NCBI GenBank assembly: GCA_947259165.1
Contig: CAMYKY010000014.1
Location: 648-56,608, forward strand
DNA: 55,961 nt
From: an uncultured Acidobacteriota bacterium
Lineage (GTDB): Bacteria; Acidobacteriota; Vicinamibacteria; Marinacidobacterales; SMYC01
Direction: 5' to 3'
Below, in pieces: positions 7,740 to 17,157 of this stretch. Every line of letters begins with the position of its first letter. Positions within the stretch are counted from its first letter, which is position 1. The notes beneath the pieces are model-generated. The model was not told the origin of the DNA. It searched no databases and saw only the letters and a list, made by a program, of their open reading frames with translations. A program made the position numbers and the translations under genes.

Positions 7740-8540
7740 ATGAAAGTCGGCGTCGCGGGACTCGGCACCATCGGCACCGTAGTCGCACGCGCGCTCGACT
7801 CGGGAATCGAAGGTCTTTCGCTCGAAGCCGTCGCTGGACGGGATCAGGACAAAGCGCGTCGTAAGATGGAGACTTTTGCACGGCCGGTCGACGTCGTCGC
7901 GGCAGACGAGCTCGCGGAGCGTGTTGACGTTGTCGTGGAGTGCGTTCCCAAAGCAGCGTTTCGCGAGATCGCGGTGCCGGCATTGGAGCAAAGTCGCATC
8001 TTGATTACCGTGAGCGGTGCGGCACTGCTGGAGTCGTCGGATTTGGTCGAGCTTGCGCGCCGAACGGGTGGGCGCATCGTGCTCGCGACGGGTGCGATCC
8101 TCGGGCTCGACGCCCTCCGCGCTGCCTCCGAAGGGGAAATCCACAACGTCACCATGGTGACGCGAAAGCCTCCGCGTTCGTTGCGAGGTGCTCCGTACCT
8201 TCAGCAGCACAACATCGATGTCGACGCTCTCGACGAGCCGCTCAAGATTTTCGAAGGAACAGCGGAGGAGGGAGCTCGCGGGTTTCCCTCGAACGTCAAC
8301 GTAGCGGCGGCTATCGGGCTTGCTGGTATCGGCCCCGCGAGAACACGCCTCGAGATCTGGGCGGACCCTGCTGCAGAACGCAACATGCACACCGTGCGAG
8401 TCGAAGCCGATAGCGCTCGCTTCGAGATGTCGATCGAAAACGTGCCGAGCGAAGAGAACCCTGGAACGGGGAAGCTCACCGCGCTGAGCGTCATCGCAAC
8501 CCTTCGAGGGCTCGTCTCTCCGCTGAGGGTCGGCACCTAA
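7740..8540 (+). CDS. Aspartate dehydrogenase-like (NadX family) amino acid dehydrogenase
   Basis: ATG at 7740 follows the hydrolase stop by one base. The 266-residue protein opens with a Rossmann fold (VGVAGLGTIG) and has the aspartate dehydrogenase C-terminal domain: FPSNVNVAAAIGLAG, ADPAAERNMH (family active-site histidine region) and IENVPSEENPGTG. The family oxidatively deaminates L-aspartate with NAD(P)+, feeding NAD synthesis. Here it lies between a hydrolase and an aldehyde dehydrogenase of a 2-aminomuconate pathway, with no nadA or nadC nearby. A catabolic role, perhaps on another amino dicarboxylate, is worth considering, but that is inference. Confidence 0.82.
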   Translation: MKVGVAGLGTIGTVVARALDSGIEGLSLEAVAGRDQDKARRKMETFARPVDVVAADELAERVDVVVECVPKAAFREIAVPALEQSRILITVSGAALLESSDLVELARRTGGRIVLATGAILGLDALRAASEGEIHNVTMVTRKPPRSLRGAPYLQQHNIDVDALDEPLKIFEGTAEEGARGFPSNVNVAAAIGLAGIGPARTRLEIWADPAAERNMHTVRVEADSARFEMSIENVPSEENPGTGKLTALSVIATLRGLVSPLRVGT

Positions 8541-8553
8541 AGGCCTACAAAAC

Positions 8554-10002
8554 ATGCAGAAGCTCGAAAACTATATTGACGGTCATTTGGAAGCGCCTCG
8601 GTCGGGTCGGTATCTCGACAACTACGAGCCGGCGACTGGGCGCGTCGTCTCGCAAGTTCCGTCGAGCGATGGCGCGGATCTGGATGCAGCGGTTGCGGCT
8701 GCCGAGCGGGCGTTCGTGGAGTGGAGACGCTCCGCGCCAGACGAGCGCAGCCGCGTGATGTTGACGATAGCCGATCGAATCGATGCGAATGCTGAGGAGC
8801 TTGCGCAGGCCGAGTCGAAGGACACGGGCAAGCCGGTGTCGCTGGCTCGAGCTCTGGATATTCCCAGGGCTGCGGCGAATTTGCGTTTTTACGCTGCGGC
8901 GGCAACCCAGTTTGCGAGTGAATCGCATTCCATGGAGGGTGGCGCGATCAACTACACCCTGCGTCAGCCTCACGGAGTCGTTGCCACGATTTCTCCGTGG
9001 AATCTTCCGCTGTACTTGTTCACCTGGAAGATCGCTCCAGCGCTTGCGGCCGGTAACACCGTGATCGCCAAGCCGTCGGAGCTGACGCCGCTCACCGCTT
9101 GCTTGTTCTCGAAGCTCTGTCAGGAAGCAGGTCTTCCCAACGGGGTTTTGAACATCCTTCACGGCGAAGGCGCGACGATCGGGCAGCAGATCGTGGAGCA
9201 TCCTTCGATCTCTGCGATTTCGTTTACCGGGGGCACGGTCACCGGAGCCACCGTCGCGCGCACCGCGGGACCGATGTTCAAGAAAGTGTCGCTCGAGCTC
9301 GGAGGCAAGAACCCGACGCTCGTGTTCGCCGACGCCGATTGGGACAAGGCGTTGGACGGAGCCGTCAAAGCGGCCTTTTCGAACCAGGGTGAGATCTGCC
9401 TGTGCGGCTCCCGAATCCTTGTCGAGTCCGCGGTGTTCGAGCGCTTCCGGGATGACTTCGTCGAACGCGCGAGCGCACTACGCGTTGGCGATCCTCTGGA
9501 GGCGACGACGCAGCAGGGCGCGGTGGTCTCCGAGGCCCACATGAAAAAGATCCTGGGCTGTCTCGACCTCGCGAAAGAAGAAGGCGGTCGCGTGCTGTGC
9601 GGCGGCAAGCGGGCTCGAGTCGACTCGGACCGCTGCAAGGATGGCTGGTTCGTTCAGCCTACCGTTATCGAGGGCCTCTCGATGGGCTGCCGCACGAACC
9701 GAGAAGAGATCTTCGGACCGGTCGCGACGCTCATCCCCTTCGACACCGAAGAGGAAGCGGTAGGTTTTGCGAACGCGACCGACTACGGTCTCTCGTCGTC
9801 GATCTGGAGTCAGGATATTTCGCGGTGCCACCGGATCGCCGAGCGTATTCACTCCGGATTGGTTTGGGTGAATACATGGCTGCTCCGCGATCTGCGGACG
9901 CCGATGGGGGGCATGAAGCAATCCGGAGTTGGCCGCGAAGGCGGCTTCGAAGCGTTGCGTTTTTTTACCGAGCCCAAGAATGTTTGCGTCAAATATGAGT
10001 AA
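8554..10002 (+). CDS. nbaE: Aldehyde dehydrogenase, probable 2-aminomuconate-6-semialdehyde dehydrogenase
   Basis: ATG at 8554; 482 residues, normal for the NAD-dependent aldehyde dehydrogenase superfamily. It carries the SPWNLPLYLFTWKIAPAL entrance motif, the general-base glutamate in LELGGKNP (E248) and the catalytic cysteine in GEICLCGSR (C282). The CLCGSR variant and the overall pattern match the hydroxymuconic/aminomuconic semialdehyde dehydrogenases. The ACMS decarboxylase product is the substrate of this enzyme class, and both genes are in the same run, so oxidation of 2-aminomuconate semialdehyde to 2-aminomuconate is the likely reaction. Subfamily assignment rests on motif and context. 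Confidence 0.87.
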   Translation: MQKLENYIDGHLEAPRSGRYLDNYEPATGRVVSQVPSSDGADLDAAVAAAERAFVEWRRSAPDERSRVMLTIADRIDANAEELAQAESKDTGKPVSLARALDIPRAAANLRFYAAAATQFASESHSMEGGAINYTLRQPHGVVATISPWNLPLYLFTWKIAPALAAGNTVIAKPSELTPLTACLFSKLCQEAGLPNGVLNILHGEGATIGQQIVEHPSISAISFTGGTVTGATVARTAGPMFKKVSLELGGKNPTLVFADADWDKALDGAVKAAFSNQGEICLCGSRILVESAVFERFRDDFVERASALRVGDPLEATTQQGAVVSEAHMKKILGCLDLAKEEGGRVLCGGKRARVDSDRCKDGWFVQPTVIEGLSMGCRTNREEIFGPVATLIPFDTEEEAVGFANATDYGLSSSIWSQDISRCHRIAERIHSGLVWVNTWLLRDLRTPMGGMKQSGVGREGGFEALRFFTEPKNVCVKYE

Positions 10003-10010
10003 AGAAAAGA

Positions 10011-10095
10011 GCCAACGCAAAGGCGCCAAGGCGCAGAGATGCAAAGGAAGAACCAACGAGGAATCCTTCGCGCCTTCGCGCCTTTGCGTAAGGTT
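10011..10095. repeat. Imperfect palindromic intergenic repeat (ACGCAAAGGCGC family)
   Basis: The arm at 10014-10034 reads ACGCAAAGGCGC then CAAGGCG, and its near-perfect complement lies at 10070-10090. Together they can form a long stem, and T-rich sequence follows (10093-10099). A second copy of the same family lies at 32238-32319. It fills almost the whole 123-base gap between the aldehyde dehydrogenase and dioxygenase genes. It could act as a transcription attenuator or RNA stabiliser, but the primary reading is a dispersed palindromic element. Confidence 0.75.
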
Positions 10096-10125
10096 TTTTG
10101 TCGACCTGTTTCGTGAGACAAAAGT

Positions 10126-10638
10126 ATGGCTGAATTGAGAGCGTTTAATTTCAAGAAGTGGATCGACGAACACCGCGAGCTTCTCAAGCCCCCGGTCGGG
10201 AACAAGCTCGTGTTTCCCGACACGGAGTTCATCGTGATGGTTGTCGGTGGTCCGAATCAGCGGAAGGACTATCACGTCGACGAGGGTGAAGAGTTTTTCT
10301 ATCAGCTCGAAGGCGACATGGTTTTGAAAACGATGCAGGGCGGAAAACCCGTGGACGTTCCGATTCAGGAGGGGGAGATCTTCCTGCTGCGTCCGCGCGT
10401 TCCGCACTCACCTCAACGTTTCGAGAACACGGTCGGACTCGTCATCGAGCGTCAAAGGACGGCTGAGGAGCTAGACGGGCTGCAATGGTACTGCGACGAT
10501 TGCAATCACCTGCTCTACGAGGAGTCTTTCCATCTCCAGAACGTTGAGACCGATTTCCCGCCGGTATTCGACCGATTTTTTGGTGATGTGAAAAATCGCA
10601 CTTGCGCAGAGTGCGCGACCGTAATGGACATGCCGTGA
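10126..10638 (+). CDS. nbaC: 3-hydroxyanthranilate 3,4-dioxygenase
   Basis: A 170-residue cupin with the bacterial enzyme's signature throughout: [48 protein letters not shown] and LVIERQR. Iron ligands of the family fall on H50, E56 and H94; substrate-binding residues R46, R98 and E108 are present. The C-terminal rubredoxin-like metal site is complete (C123/C126 and C160/C163). It opens the ring of 3-hydroxyanthranilate to 2-amino-3-carboxymuconate semialdehyde, the substrate of the next enzyme. Its stop overlaps that gene's GTG start by 4 bases. This is one of the firmest assignments in the window. Confidence 0.95.
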   Translation: MAELRAFNFKKWIDEHRELLKPPVGNKLVFPDTEFIVMVVGGPNQRKDYHVDEGEEFFYQLEGDMVLKTMQGGKPVDVPIQEGEIFLLRPRVPHSPQRFENTVGLVIERQRTAEELDGLQWYCDDCNHLLYEESFHLQNVETDFPPVFDRFFGDVKNRTCAECATVMDMP

Positions 10639-11648
10639 CTCTGAAGATCGACGTTCATACCCACATCCTTCCGCCGGACTGGCCGGATTTAAAGCAGCGC
10701 TACGGCTACGGTGGGTTCATCCAGCTCGAGCACAAAGACGAAGGCTGCGCGCGCATGCTGCGCGACGGCGAGCTCTTCCGGCAGGTGAGTGCCAACTGCT
10801 ACGACTCGGATGTGCGGCTCGGGGAGTGCGACGACCATCGTGTCGACGTGCAGGTATTGTCGACGGTGCCGGTGATGTTCAGCTACTGGGCCGAGCCGAA
10901 AGACACCTACGACCTTTCGAGGTTCTTGAACGATCACATCGCTGGTCTCGCGGAGCAACATCCGAAACGCTTTATCGGCCTCGGAACGGTGCCGATGCAA
11001 GACGCCGATCTTGCCGTGAAAGAGCTCGAGCGTTTGGTAGGCGAGTTGTCGATGCCGGGAGTGCAGATCGGCTCGAGCGTGAACGGAAAAAATCTCGACG
11101 ACGCGAGTCTTTTTCCGATTTTCGAAGCCGCGGCCGAGCTCGGCGCCGCGGTGTTCGTCCATCCGTGGGAGATGTTGGGCAAAGATCGAATGCCGAAGTA
11201 CTGGCTTCCGTGGCTCGTCGGGATGCCAGCAGAGACCACGCTCGCGGTGTGCTCGATGATCTTCGGAGGAGTTTTCGAGCGACTACCGAAGCTGCGGGTG
11301 CTGTTCGCGCACGGCGGGGGAGCCTTTCCCGCGACCGTAGGCCGGATCGCTCACGGTTTCGATGTGCGCCCGGATCTGTGTGCCGTCGACAATGCGATCA
11401 GCCCGAGAGACTATCTCGGCCGTTTCTACGTTGACTCGCTGGTTCACGACGAGGCGATGCTGCGCTATACCCTCGAGCTACTCGGCGACGACAAGGTCGC
11501 TCTGGGGAGTGACTACCCGTTCCCGCTTGGCGAAGCTGTTGCCGGCACCCTCATCGGTTCCATACTGCTTCCGGAACAAACGCGAGCGAACCTTTTTCAC
11601 GGCGCGGCTCTTCAGTGGCTTGGACTCGAAAAGGAGCAGTTCGCGTGA
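10635..11648 (+). CDS. nbaD: 2-amino-3-carboxymuconate-6-semialdehyde decarboxylase (ACMSD)
   Basis: GTG at 10635 overlaps the dioxygenase stop (GTGA); 337 residues, standard for ACMSD. The amidohydrolase-fold metal ligands appear as [11 protein letters not shown] near the N-terminus, [13 protein letters not shown] and LFAHGGGAF in the middle, and [11 protein letters not shown] toward the C-terminus. The stretch [18 protein letters not shown] is characteristic of ACMSD rather than other amidohydrolase-2 members. It removes the carboxyl group from the dioxygenase product to give 2-aminomuconate semialdehyde, committing carbon to catabolism rather than quinolinate. Neighbours upstream and downstream are consecutive pathway enzymes. 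Confidence 0.95.
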   Translation: MTLKIDVHTHILPPDWPDLKQRYGYGGFIQLEHKDEGCARMLRDGELFRQVSANCYDSDVRLGECDDHRVDVQVLSTVPVMFSYWAEPKDTYDLSRFLNDHIAGLAEQHPKRFIGLGTVPMQDADLAVKELERLVGELSMPGVQIGSSVNGKNLDDASLFPIFEAAAELGAAVFVHPWEMLGKDRMPKYWLPWLVGMPAETTLAVCSMIFGGVFERLPKLRVLFAHGGGAFPATVGRIAHGFDVRPDLCAVDNAISPRDYLGRFYVDSLVHDEAMLRYTLELLGDDKVALGSDYPFPLGEAVAGTLIGSILLPEQTRANLFHGAALQWLGLEKEQFA

Positions 11649-12862
11649 CGCTAGACGATGCCAAGAAGCTCGACCGAGATGACCCGCTCGCACCGTATCG
11701 CGAGCGTTTCCATCGTCCTGAGGACACGGTTTACCTGTGTGGTCACTCGCTCGGTCTTCAACCAAAGAGCGCGGCCGCAAAAGTCGAAGAAGAGCTCGAT
11801 GATTGGAAACGGATGGGTGTGCGCGGCCACATGGGAGCTCGCCGTCCCTGGATGCCGTACCACGAGCTTCTCGCCGAGAAAGGCGCTCGGGTCGTGGGCG
11901 CGATGCCCAGCGAAGTCGTCCACATGAACACGCTCAGCGTCAACGTACATTTATTGATGGTGAGCTTCTACCGTCCGACGCCCGAGCGGCACAAAATCCT
12001 GATCGAAGAGCACGCGTTCCCGTCGGATCACTACGCCGTGGCCTCTCAGATTCGATTCCACGGATTCGATCCGGCCGACAGCCTGGTCATCGTCGGGCTC
12101 GACGAAGATGTCCAGGAAGTAATCGATCGTGAGGGCGACGCGCTGGCTCTCGTCTGGCTCGGTGGCGTGAACTACTACTCGGGGCACGTGTTCGACATGC
12201 GCGCCATCTCTGAGCACGGGCACAAGGTCGGAGCGGTCGTGGGGTTTGACCTTGCGCATGGTGCCGGCAACGTCCCACTCGCACTCCACGACTGGGACGT
12301 CGATTGCGCGGCGTGGTGCACCTACAAGTACCTGAACGGTGGCCCTGGGTCGGTGGCGGCAGCGTTCGTGCACGAGCGACATGCAACCCGGGACGATCTT
12401 CCGCGGTTCGCGGGGTGGTGGGGGCACGACAAGGAAACTCGGTTCAAGATGGGCCCGGAGTTCAAAGCGATTCCCGGGGCCGAAGGCTGGCAGCTCAGCA
12501 ACCCGCCGATTCTGTCGTTGGCTCCGGTGTTGGCGTCGCTCGAGATGTTCGATGAAGTCGGCATGGATGCGCTGCGCACGAAGTCCGAGAAGCTGACCCG
12601 TTATTTCGAAGAGCTCATCGGGCGTGAGCTCGCCGGCAGAGTCGACATCGTGACCCCGCGAGAGCCGGAGCGTCGCGGTGCGCAGCTTTCGCTACGAATC
12701 CTTACGGGAAACGGTCGCGCTGCGTTCGATGCGATCAGTGCTCGAGGCGTCGTGTGCGATTGGCGCGAGCCCGACGTGATCCGAGCCGCAGCGGCGCCGC
12801 TTTACAACGGTTTCGAGGATGTGCATCGCTTCGCGAACATCCTCAAGGACGCCATCGCGTAA
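11645..12862 (+). CDS. kynU: Kynureninase
   Basis: GTG at 11645 overlaps the ACMSD stop (GTGA). The 405-residue PLP enzyme has VYLCGHSLGLQPK near the N-terminus, VGFDLAHGAGN with the cofactor-binding aspartate, and the PLP-lysine motif CTYKYLNGGPG (K228), the same place as in characterised bacterial kynureninases. It cleaves kynurenine or 3-hydroxykynurenine to alanine plus anthranilate or 3-hydroxyanthranilate. Given the dioxygenase upstream, the hydroxylated substrate is favoured. Its TAA shares a base with the next gene's ATG. Confidence 0.94.
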   Translation: MTLDDAKKLDRDDPLAPYRERFHRPEDTVYLCGHSLGLQPKSAAAKVEEELDDWKRMGVRGHMGARRPWMPYHELLAEKGARVVGAMPSEVVHMNTLSVNVHLLMVSFYRPTPERHKILIEEHAFPSDHYAVASQIRFHGFDPADSLVIVGLDEDVQEVIDREGDALALVWLGGVNYYSGHVFDMRAISEHGHKVGAVVGFDLAHGAGNVPLALHDWDVDCAAWCTYKYLNGGPGSVAAAFVHERHATRDDLPRFAGWWGHDKETRFKMGPEFKAIPGAEGWQLSNPPILSLAPVLASLEMFDEVGMDALRTKSEKLTRYFEELIGRELAGRVDIVTPREPERRGAQLSLRILTGNGRAAFDAISARGVVCDWREPDVIRAAAAPLYNGFEDVHRFANILKDAIA

Positions 12863-14787
12863 TGACTTTCCAGGATTTCGCGCCGGTACTCCACCTGATG
12901 GGGTATCTCGCCGCTTGTGCCATCTACGGCATGTTGTTGGTGATGGTGTGGCGCGCCGGCTGGTCGAAGGCGACGCAGCTACCGTTCGCCGCCGGGGCCC
13001 TCGGCCTCATCTGGAACCTCGGAAGTCTCGTCATCGCGTCTCACGATTTCGGCTTTCTCGAGATGTCCGAATATCTCGACGCGCTCACCTACTCTGCGCT
13101 CGCGTTTCTCCCCGCGGTGGTCGTCCACTCGATTCTGAGGGAGCAGCCGGGGAAGGCGGCGCGGTGGATCACGTGGGCGGCCTATGGCATCAGCGCGGTC
13201 GCGGCGATAGGGCACTTTGCCAACGTCTACCAACTCGGCTTTGCGCCCTGGCCTCGCGCTGCTCATGGGCTCGGAACCGCGTACGGCTTCTTCATCATCC
13301 CCCTTGCGCTCGTTACAGGCTCGCAGCCGACATGGAAGCGCGCGTTGTGGATGTTCGCCCTGGCGGTATTCGCACTGTTCGGCTCGGAAATCGCGTATCA
13401 CACCGAAGGCTCGCTGCTGCTCGATCTCATTGGGCACCACGCGACCATGCCTCTTGCGTTCGTGATCCTCTATCAGGAGTACCGCTTCGCGCTCGCCGAT
13501 CGGTTCCTGAAGAGCGCGCTCGCGATCATCACGCTGGTATCGATGGCGATGGGAGCCTATGTCGTCATCGTCGCGCGCCTCGGCGATTCGTTGTCGGAGC
13601 CCCCGGTCATGGTCGCCGTCCTCGGTCTTTGGATCGTAACTGCCCTCGTCTACCCCGTTCTCAGCCGGGCGATCTCGTGGCTCGTCGACCGATGGCTTTT
13701 GGGCCGCGACAGCTACGGTCACCTGAGAGCCGAAGTGGCTCAACTGGTTCAAACGGCGCAGACGTCCTCCGAGGTCCTGAACGCGGTCGGTGACAAACTT
13801 GCACTCGCCCTCAACGGCAAGCTCGAGTGGGCGGTCGTCCACGGCGACGTCGTCGACGTCGACAAGTATCTTGACGAGGCGCTCGTACAGGCGCTCGAGA
13901 ATCCTGGTGACCAGGACGTGGTGTGGCTCGCCTCTCGCGGTACCGCGGCGGCGATCCTGGTGGCGACGGCAGAATCTCCACGTTACTTGTGGACCGTGAC
14001 GGAGCTCTCCGAGGGTCGCCGCCTCGGCGCTGAAGATGCGGCGTTTCTCGAATGGGTCGCCCTGCGAGCGGCACGTCGTATCGACCATCTTCGCATCGTG
14101 CACGAGCGTTACGAGCACGAGCTGCGAGAGCAAGAGATGGGAAAGCTCACCACCGAGGCCGAGCTCAAAGCGCTGCGCACACAGATTAATCCGCACTTCC
14201 TGTTCAACGCGCTCACCACGATTGGGCATTTGATCCAGGCTGCGCCTGACCGTGCGGTCGATACTCTGTTGAACCTGACCGATCTTCTGCGGCGCGTGCT
14301 TCGCTCGACCGAAGAGTGGACCTCGCTCGGCGAGGAGGTCGATCTCGTCGTTGCGTATCTCGATATCGAGCGCGCACGATTCGAAGAGCGCCTCGAGGTC
14401 GATATCGACGTTCCGTCGGAGCTCAGGGCTATCAAGTTGCCGCCATTGATTCTCCAGCCCCTCGTCGAGAACTCGATCAAACACGGTATCGCTAAGCTCA
14501 AGGCAGGTGGTCGCGTCGTGGTCTCCGCTCGGCTCGAGGACGACACTTTGTGCCTTCGTGTCGAAGACACGGGTGCCGGCGCGAGCGCCGCGGCTTTCGC
14601 CTCCACCCGCGGCGAAGGTGTGGGCCTGAACAACGTCGAACAACGCTTGCGCGGGTACTACGGGGAAGACGCATCACTCTCGATTGAAAGCCGTCCTGGC
14701 TCCGGGACCACGGTCGAGCTTCGCGTTCCTCCGGACAGCAACGGGCGATCGCGCCGCCACGCCGAGGCGGTAGCGTCAGAATCCTAA
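12862..14787 (+). CDS. LytS-type membrane sensor histidine kinase
   Basis: The ATG at 12862 overlaps the kynureninase TAA by one base (TAATG). The 641-residue protein has about eight membrane helices (residues 5-280), a GAF-like region (about 290-420), then the His_kinase domain with LRTQINPHFLFNAL (phospho-acceptor H445) and a GHKL ATPase domain (LQPLVENSIKHGI N-box, VEDTGAGA, GVGLNNVEQRL). The QINPHFLFN form defines the LytS/YehU class, which pairs with LytTR regulators such as the next gene. Overlap with kynU suggests it is transcribed with the catabolic operon, so its signal may relate to the pathway. Confidence 0.9.
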   Translation: MTFQDFAPVLHLMGYLAACAIYGMLLVMVWRAGWSKATQLPFAAGALGLIWNLGSLVIASHDFGFLEMSEYLDALTYSALAFLPAVVVHSILREQPGKAARWITWAAYGISAVAAIGHFANVYQLGFAPWPRAAHGLGTAYGFFIIPLALVTGSQPTWKRALWMFALAVFALFGSEIAYHTEGSLLLDLIGHHATMPLAFVILYQEYRFALADRFLKSALAIITLVSMAMGAYVVIVARLGDSLSEPPVMVAVLGLWIVTALVYPVLSRAISWLVDRWLLGRDSYGHLRAEVAQLVQTAQTSSEVLNAVGDKLALALNGKLEWAVVHGDVVDVDKYLDEALVQALENPGDQDVVWLASRGTAAAILVATAESPRYLWTVTELSEGRRLGAEDAAFLEWVALRAARRIDHLRIVHERYEHELREQEMGKLTTEAELKALRTQINPHFLFNALTTIGHLIQAAPDRAVDTLLNLTDLLRRVLRSTEEWTSLGEEVDLVVAYLDIERARFEERLEVDIDVPSELRAIKLPPLILQPLVENSIKHGIAKLKAGGRVVVSARLEDDTLCLRVEDTGAGASAAAFASTRGEGVGLNNVEQRLRGYYGEDASLSIESRPGSGTTVELRVPPDSNGRSRRHAEAVASES

Positions 14788-14795
14788 GCCGAACG

Positions 14796-15572
14796 ATGGT
14801 CCTACGCGTAGTGATTGCCGACGATGAGAGGCCGGCCCGTGCTTTCTTGACGTCGCTGTTGCGCGATTTCGATGACGTCGAGATCGTGGGCGAAGCAACC
14901 AACGGAGCGGAGGCGATCGAAGTCATTGAAGACAAACGCCCCGATATGGCGCTGCTCGATCTGCAAATGCCTGAGCTCGACGGTCTCGAAGTCGTGCGCC
15001 TTCTGAACAAAGAGCGCATGCCCCTCGTCGCGTTCGTGACCGCATACGACGAATATGCGGTGCGCGCCTTCGAGCTCAACGCGATCGACTACATGCTCAA
15101 ACCGGTGAGCCGCGCGCGACTACGCGAAGCGATCAACCGCGCTATAGAACGTCTCGAGCGTGACGACCTCCGCCAGGAGCACACGACGAAGATCCAAAAA
15201 GCGGTCGCTCAAATCGAAGACGAAAGCCCTGCCCAGCTTCTAGAGCGCATCCCGGTGAGAAAACGCGACGAGATCGTCATCGTCCCCGTTGACCGCATCG
15301 CCGCCATCGAAGCGGATGGTGAGCTCCTGCACATCACCACCGATTCCAATGACCGCCACACCATCACCCGTGCGCTGAAAGACCTCGAAGCTCGCCTCGA
15401 CCCGAAACGATTCATCCGCCTCTCCCGAGGCGCGCTCGTCAACCTGGAACGCATCGAGACCGTTACTCCGATGCCGGGCGGCACGTACGTGGTGACCCTC
15501 TCGAACCAGCAAAAACTTCCTGTCAGCCGACAGCGATCGAAAATCCTCCGCGAGCAGCTGCTCAAGCTCTAG
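14796..15572 (+). CDS. LytTR-family response regulator
   Basis: Begins 8 bases after the sensor kinase. The 258-residue protein has a receiver domain (acidic pocket D9/D10, phospho-acceptor D55 in LLDLQMPELDG, conserved Lys in YMLKPV) and a C-terminal LytTR DNA-binding domain from about residue 150, seen as IVPVDRIAAIEADGE, FIRLSRGALVN and LSNQQKLPVSRQR. It should bind promoter repeats after phosphorylation by the LytS-type partner. No clear LytTR direct-repeat site was identified in the upstream sequence available. Confidence 0.92.
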   Translation: MVLRVVIADDERPARAFLTSLLRDFDDVEIVGEATNGAEAIEVIEDKRPDMALLDLQMPELDGLEVVRLLNKERMPLVAFVTAYDEYAVRAFELNAIDYMLKPVSRARLREAINRAIERLERDDLRQEHTTKIQKAVAQIEDESPAQLLERIPVRKRDEIVIVPVDRIAAIEADGELLHITTDSNDRHTITRALKDLEARLDPKRFIRLSRGALVNLERIETVTPMPGGTYVVTLSNQQKLPVSRQRSKILREQLLKL

Positions 15573-15683
15573 TGTATCTGGCACCCGTGGGTTTGGAGGT
15601 TCGTCGGAAGTCTGAGCCTTGGCCACGAACACGAAACCGTCGCGTAAGAGCGCCTCGTGCCGGGACCCGGTCGAAAAACGAAT

Positions 15684-15708
15684 GGGCGAGCTCCGAAGGA
15701 GCACGCCC
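15684..15708. terminator. Possible bidirectional terminator hairpin
   Basis: An 11-base arm pair, GGGCGAGCTCC at 15684-15694 and GGAGCACGCCC at 15698-15708, forms a GC-rich stem with one A-A mismatch and a GAA loop. It sits at the convergent end of the response regulator (+) and otsA (-), just 3 bases from the otsA stop. There is no long T-run, so efficiency is uncertain. Confidence 0.5.
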
Positions 15709-15711
15709 GGA

Positions 15712-17157
15712 TTAGGGTTGCCGTCCTGGCCCCGCGACATTGGCTAGAGCGCCGACGGTGGCGCTCGGCGCCAGCGTTTGAATCCGGCTCGCGCGGGTAT
15801 CTTCGAGCGCTTCCAAGAAACGACGTCGCCAGCGATGGATATCGTTTCTCCGCAACACCTTCATCATCGCTGACCACCGGCGTCGGCGCTCCTCGACCGG
15901 CATGTCGATCGCCTTCGCTAACCCGTCGGCAACATCGTCGAGGTCGTAAGGGTTGACGATGATCGCTGCATCGAGCTCGCGCGCGGCTCCCGCCAGCTCG
16001 GAGAGCACCAGCACGCCCGGATCTTCCGGACGCTGCGCGGCCACGAATTCTTTTGCGACGAGGTTCATCCCGTCTCTCAAGGGGGTGACTAGACCCACCC
16101 GCGCGAGCGAGAGAAAGCCGAGAATCGTTGCGTGAGAGAATCCCTTGTGGAGATAGCGTAGCGGCACCCAGTCGTACTCAGCGAACCGTCCGTTGATCTC
16201 ACCGGCTGCGGCGTCGAGCGCGCGCCGCATCTGCTGGTATCCGGGAACGTCTCCACGGGAGGGCTGGGCGATTTGAAGACAGACCACCTTGCGCCGGACC
16301 GCCGGTCTTGTCTCGAGCAGTCTTTCGAAAGCGCGGAATCGAGGGACCAAGCCTTTGGTGTAGTCGAGGCGATCGACACCCATGACGAGGTCACTGCCGG
16401 AAAGGCTCGCCAGCAAGCGGCGTCCAGATGACGATTTCCGTCCCTTGGCGGCCGTCGCGGCGACGTCGTCGACATCGATGCTGATCGGGAACACCGCGAC
16501 ACCTGTCGGTGCACTCCCGATTTGAACGCTCTTCATGGACACCTTGGCGCCGGGCACGCCGTAGTGGACACTGTTGATGAAGCCCCGGAGGTCGACATCG
16601 GTCTGTAAGCCCACGAGATCGTAGGCTCCGAACTCCATCAGCAGGCTTCGGTAGTGTGGCAGGGCGCGGAACACGTCCGAAGGTGGAAAAGGCGTGTGCA
16701 GAAAGAACCCGATGCGCTGCCGGCACCCGGCTCGCCTCAGCTCGAGTCCCAAGGGGATGAGATGGTAGTCGTGGATCCAGATGGTGTCGTCGGGGCGCAG
16801 GAGAGGAACGAGTGCGCTGGCGAGGTATTGATTGACCCGCCGGTACCCGTTCTCATAGCTGCGGCGGTAGTCCATGCGCTCGAGCCGAGCGTGGAGAAGC
16901 GGCCACATCACGCGGTTGGAAAAGCCGCGATAGTAATCGTCATAGTCGCGTCGCGAGAGCGCGGTGGTTGCGAACTCGACGTTGCCATATCGTGTTCGCA
17001 CGACCGATTTGTCTTCGGCGATCTTTCCGTTCCATCCGAACCACAACCCGCCTCGCGTTTCGAGTGCGGACAGCACCGCCACCGCGAGACCGCCTTGTGG
17101 CGGTCGCTTCTCGGTCGGAACAGGAACGCGGTTGGAAACGACGACGAGGCGACTCAA
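15712..17157 (-). CDS. otsA: Trehalose-6-phosphate synthase
   Basis: GT20-family glucosyltransferase: [11 protein letters not shown] at the N-terminus, [46 protein letters not shown] and the C-terminal [15 protein letters not shown] motif that contacts the donor nucleotide. It makes trehalose-6-phosphate from UDP- or GDP-glucose and glucose-6-phosphate. I chose the TTG at 17157 because it overlaps the GH15 stop by 4 bases, has GGGAG 8 bases upstream and gives the normal OtsA N-terminus; a GTG at 17172 is possible. The protein is 481 residues. It is the last gene of the otsB-GH15-otsA operon. Confidence 0.93.
   Translation of the reverse strand: MSRLVVVSNRVPVPTEKRPPQGGLAVAVLSALETRGGLWFGWNGKIAEDKSVVRTRYGNVEFATTALSRRDYDDYYRGFSNRVMWPLLHARLERMDYRRSYENGYRRVNQYLASALVPLLRPDDTIWIHDYHLIPLGLELRRAGCRQRIGFFLHTPFPPSDVFRALPHYRSLLMEFGAYDLVGLQTDVDLRGFINSVHYGVPGAKVSMKSVQIGSAPTGVAVFPISIDVDDVAATAAKGRKSSSGRRLLASLSGSDLVMGVDRLDYTKGLVPRFRAFERLLETRPAVRRKVVCLQIAQPSRGDVPGYQQMRRALDAAAGEINGRFAEYDWVPLRYLHKGFSHATILGFLSLARVGLVTPLRDGMNLVAKEFVAAQRPEDPGVLVLSELAGAARELDAAIIVNPYDLDDVADGLAKAIDMPVEERRRRWSAMMKVLRRNDIHRWRRRFLEALEDTRASRIQTLAPSATVGALANVAGPGRQP

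Noticed and set aside
10093..10100. Calling the repeat before nbaC a rho-independent terminator
   Set aside because: The genes on both sides belong to one pathway, and the same palindrome occurs at 32238 without a matching T-run context, so a repeat is the safer reading.
12979..14643. A 554-residue open frame on the - strand opposite the sensor kinase gene
   Set aside because: The composition (Arg, His, Asp and Glu rich) is that of an antisense shadow of a high-GC gene, no family motif is present, and the + strand protein is unmistakable.
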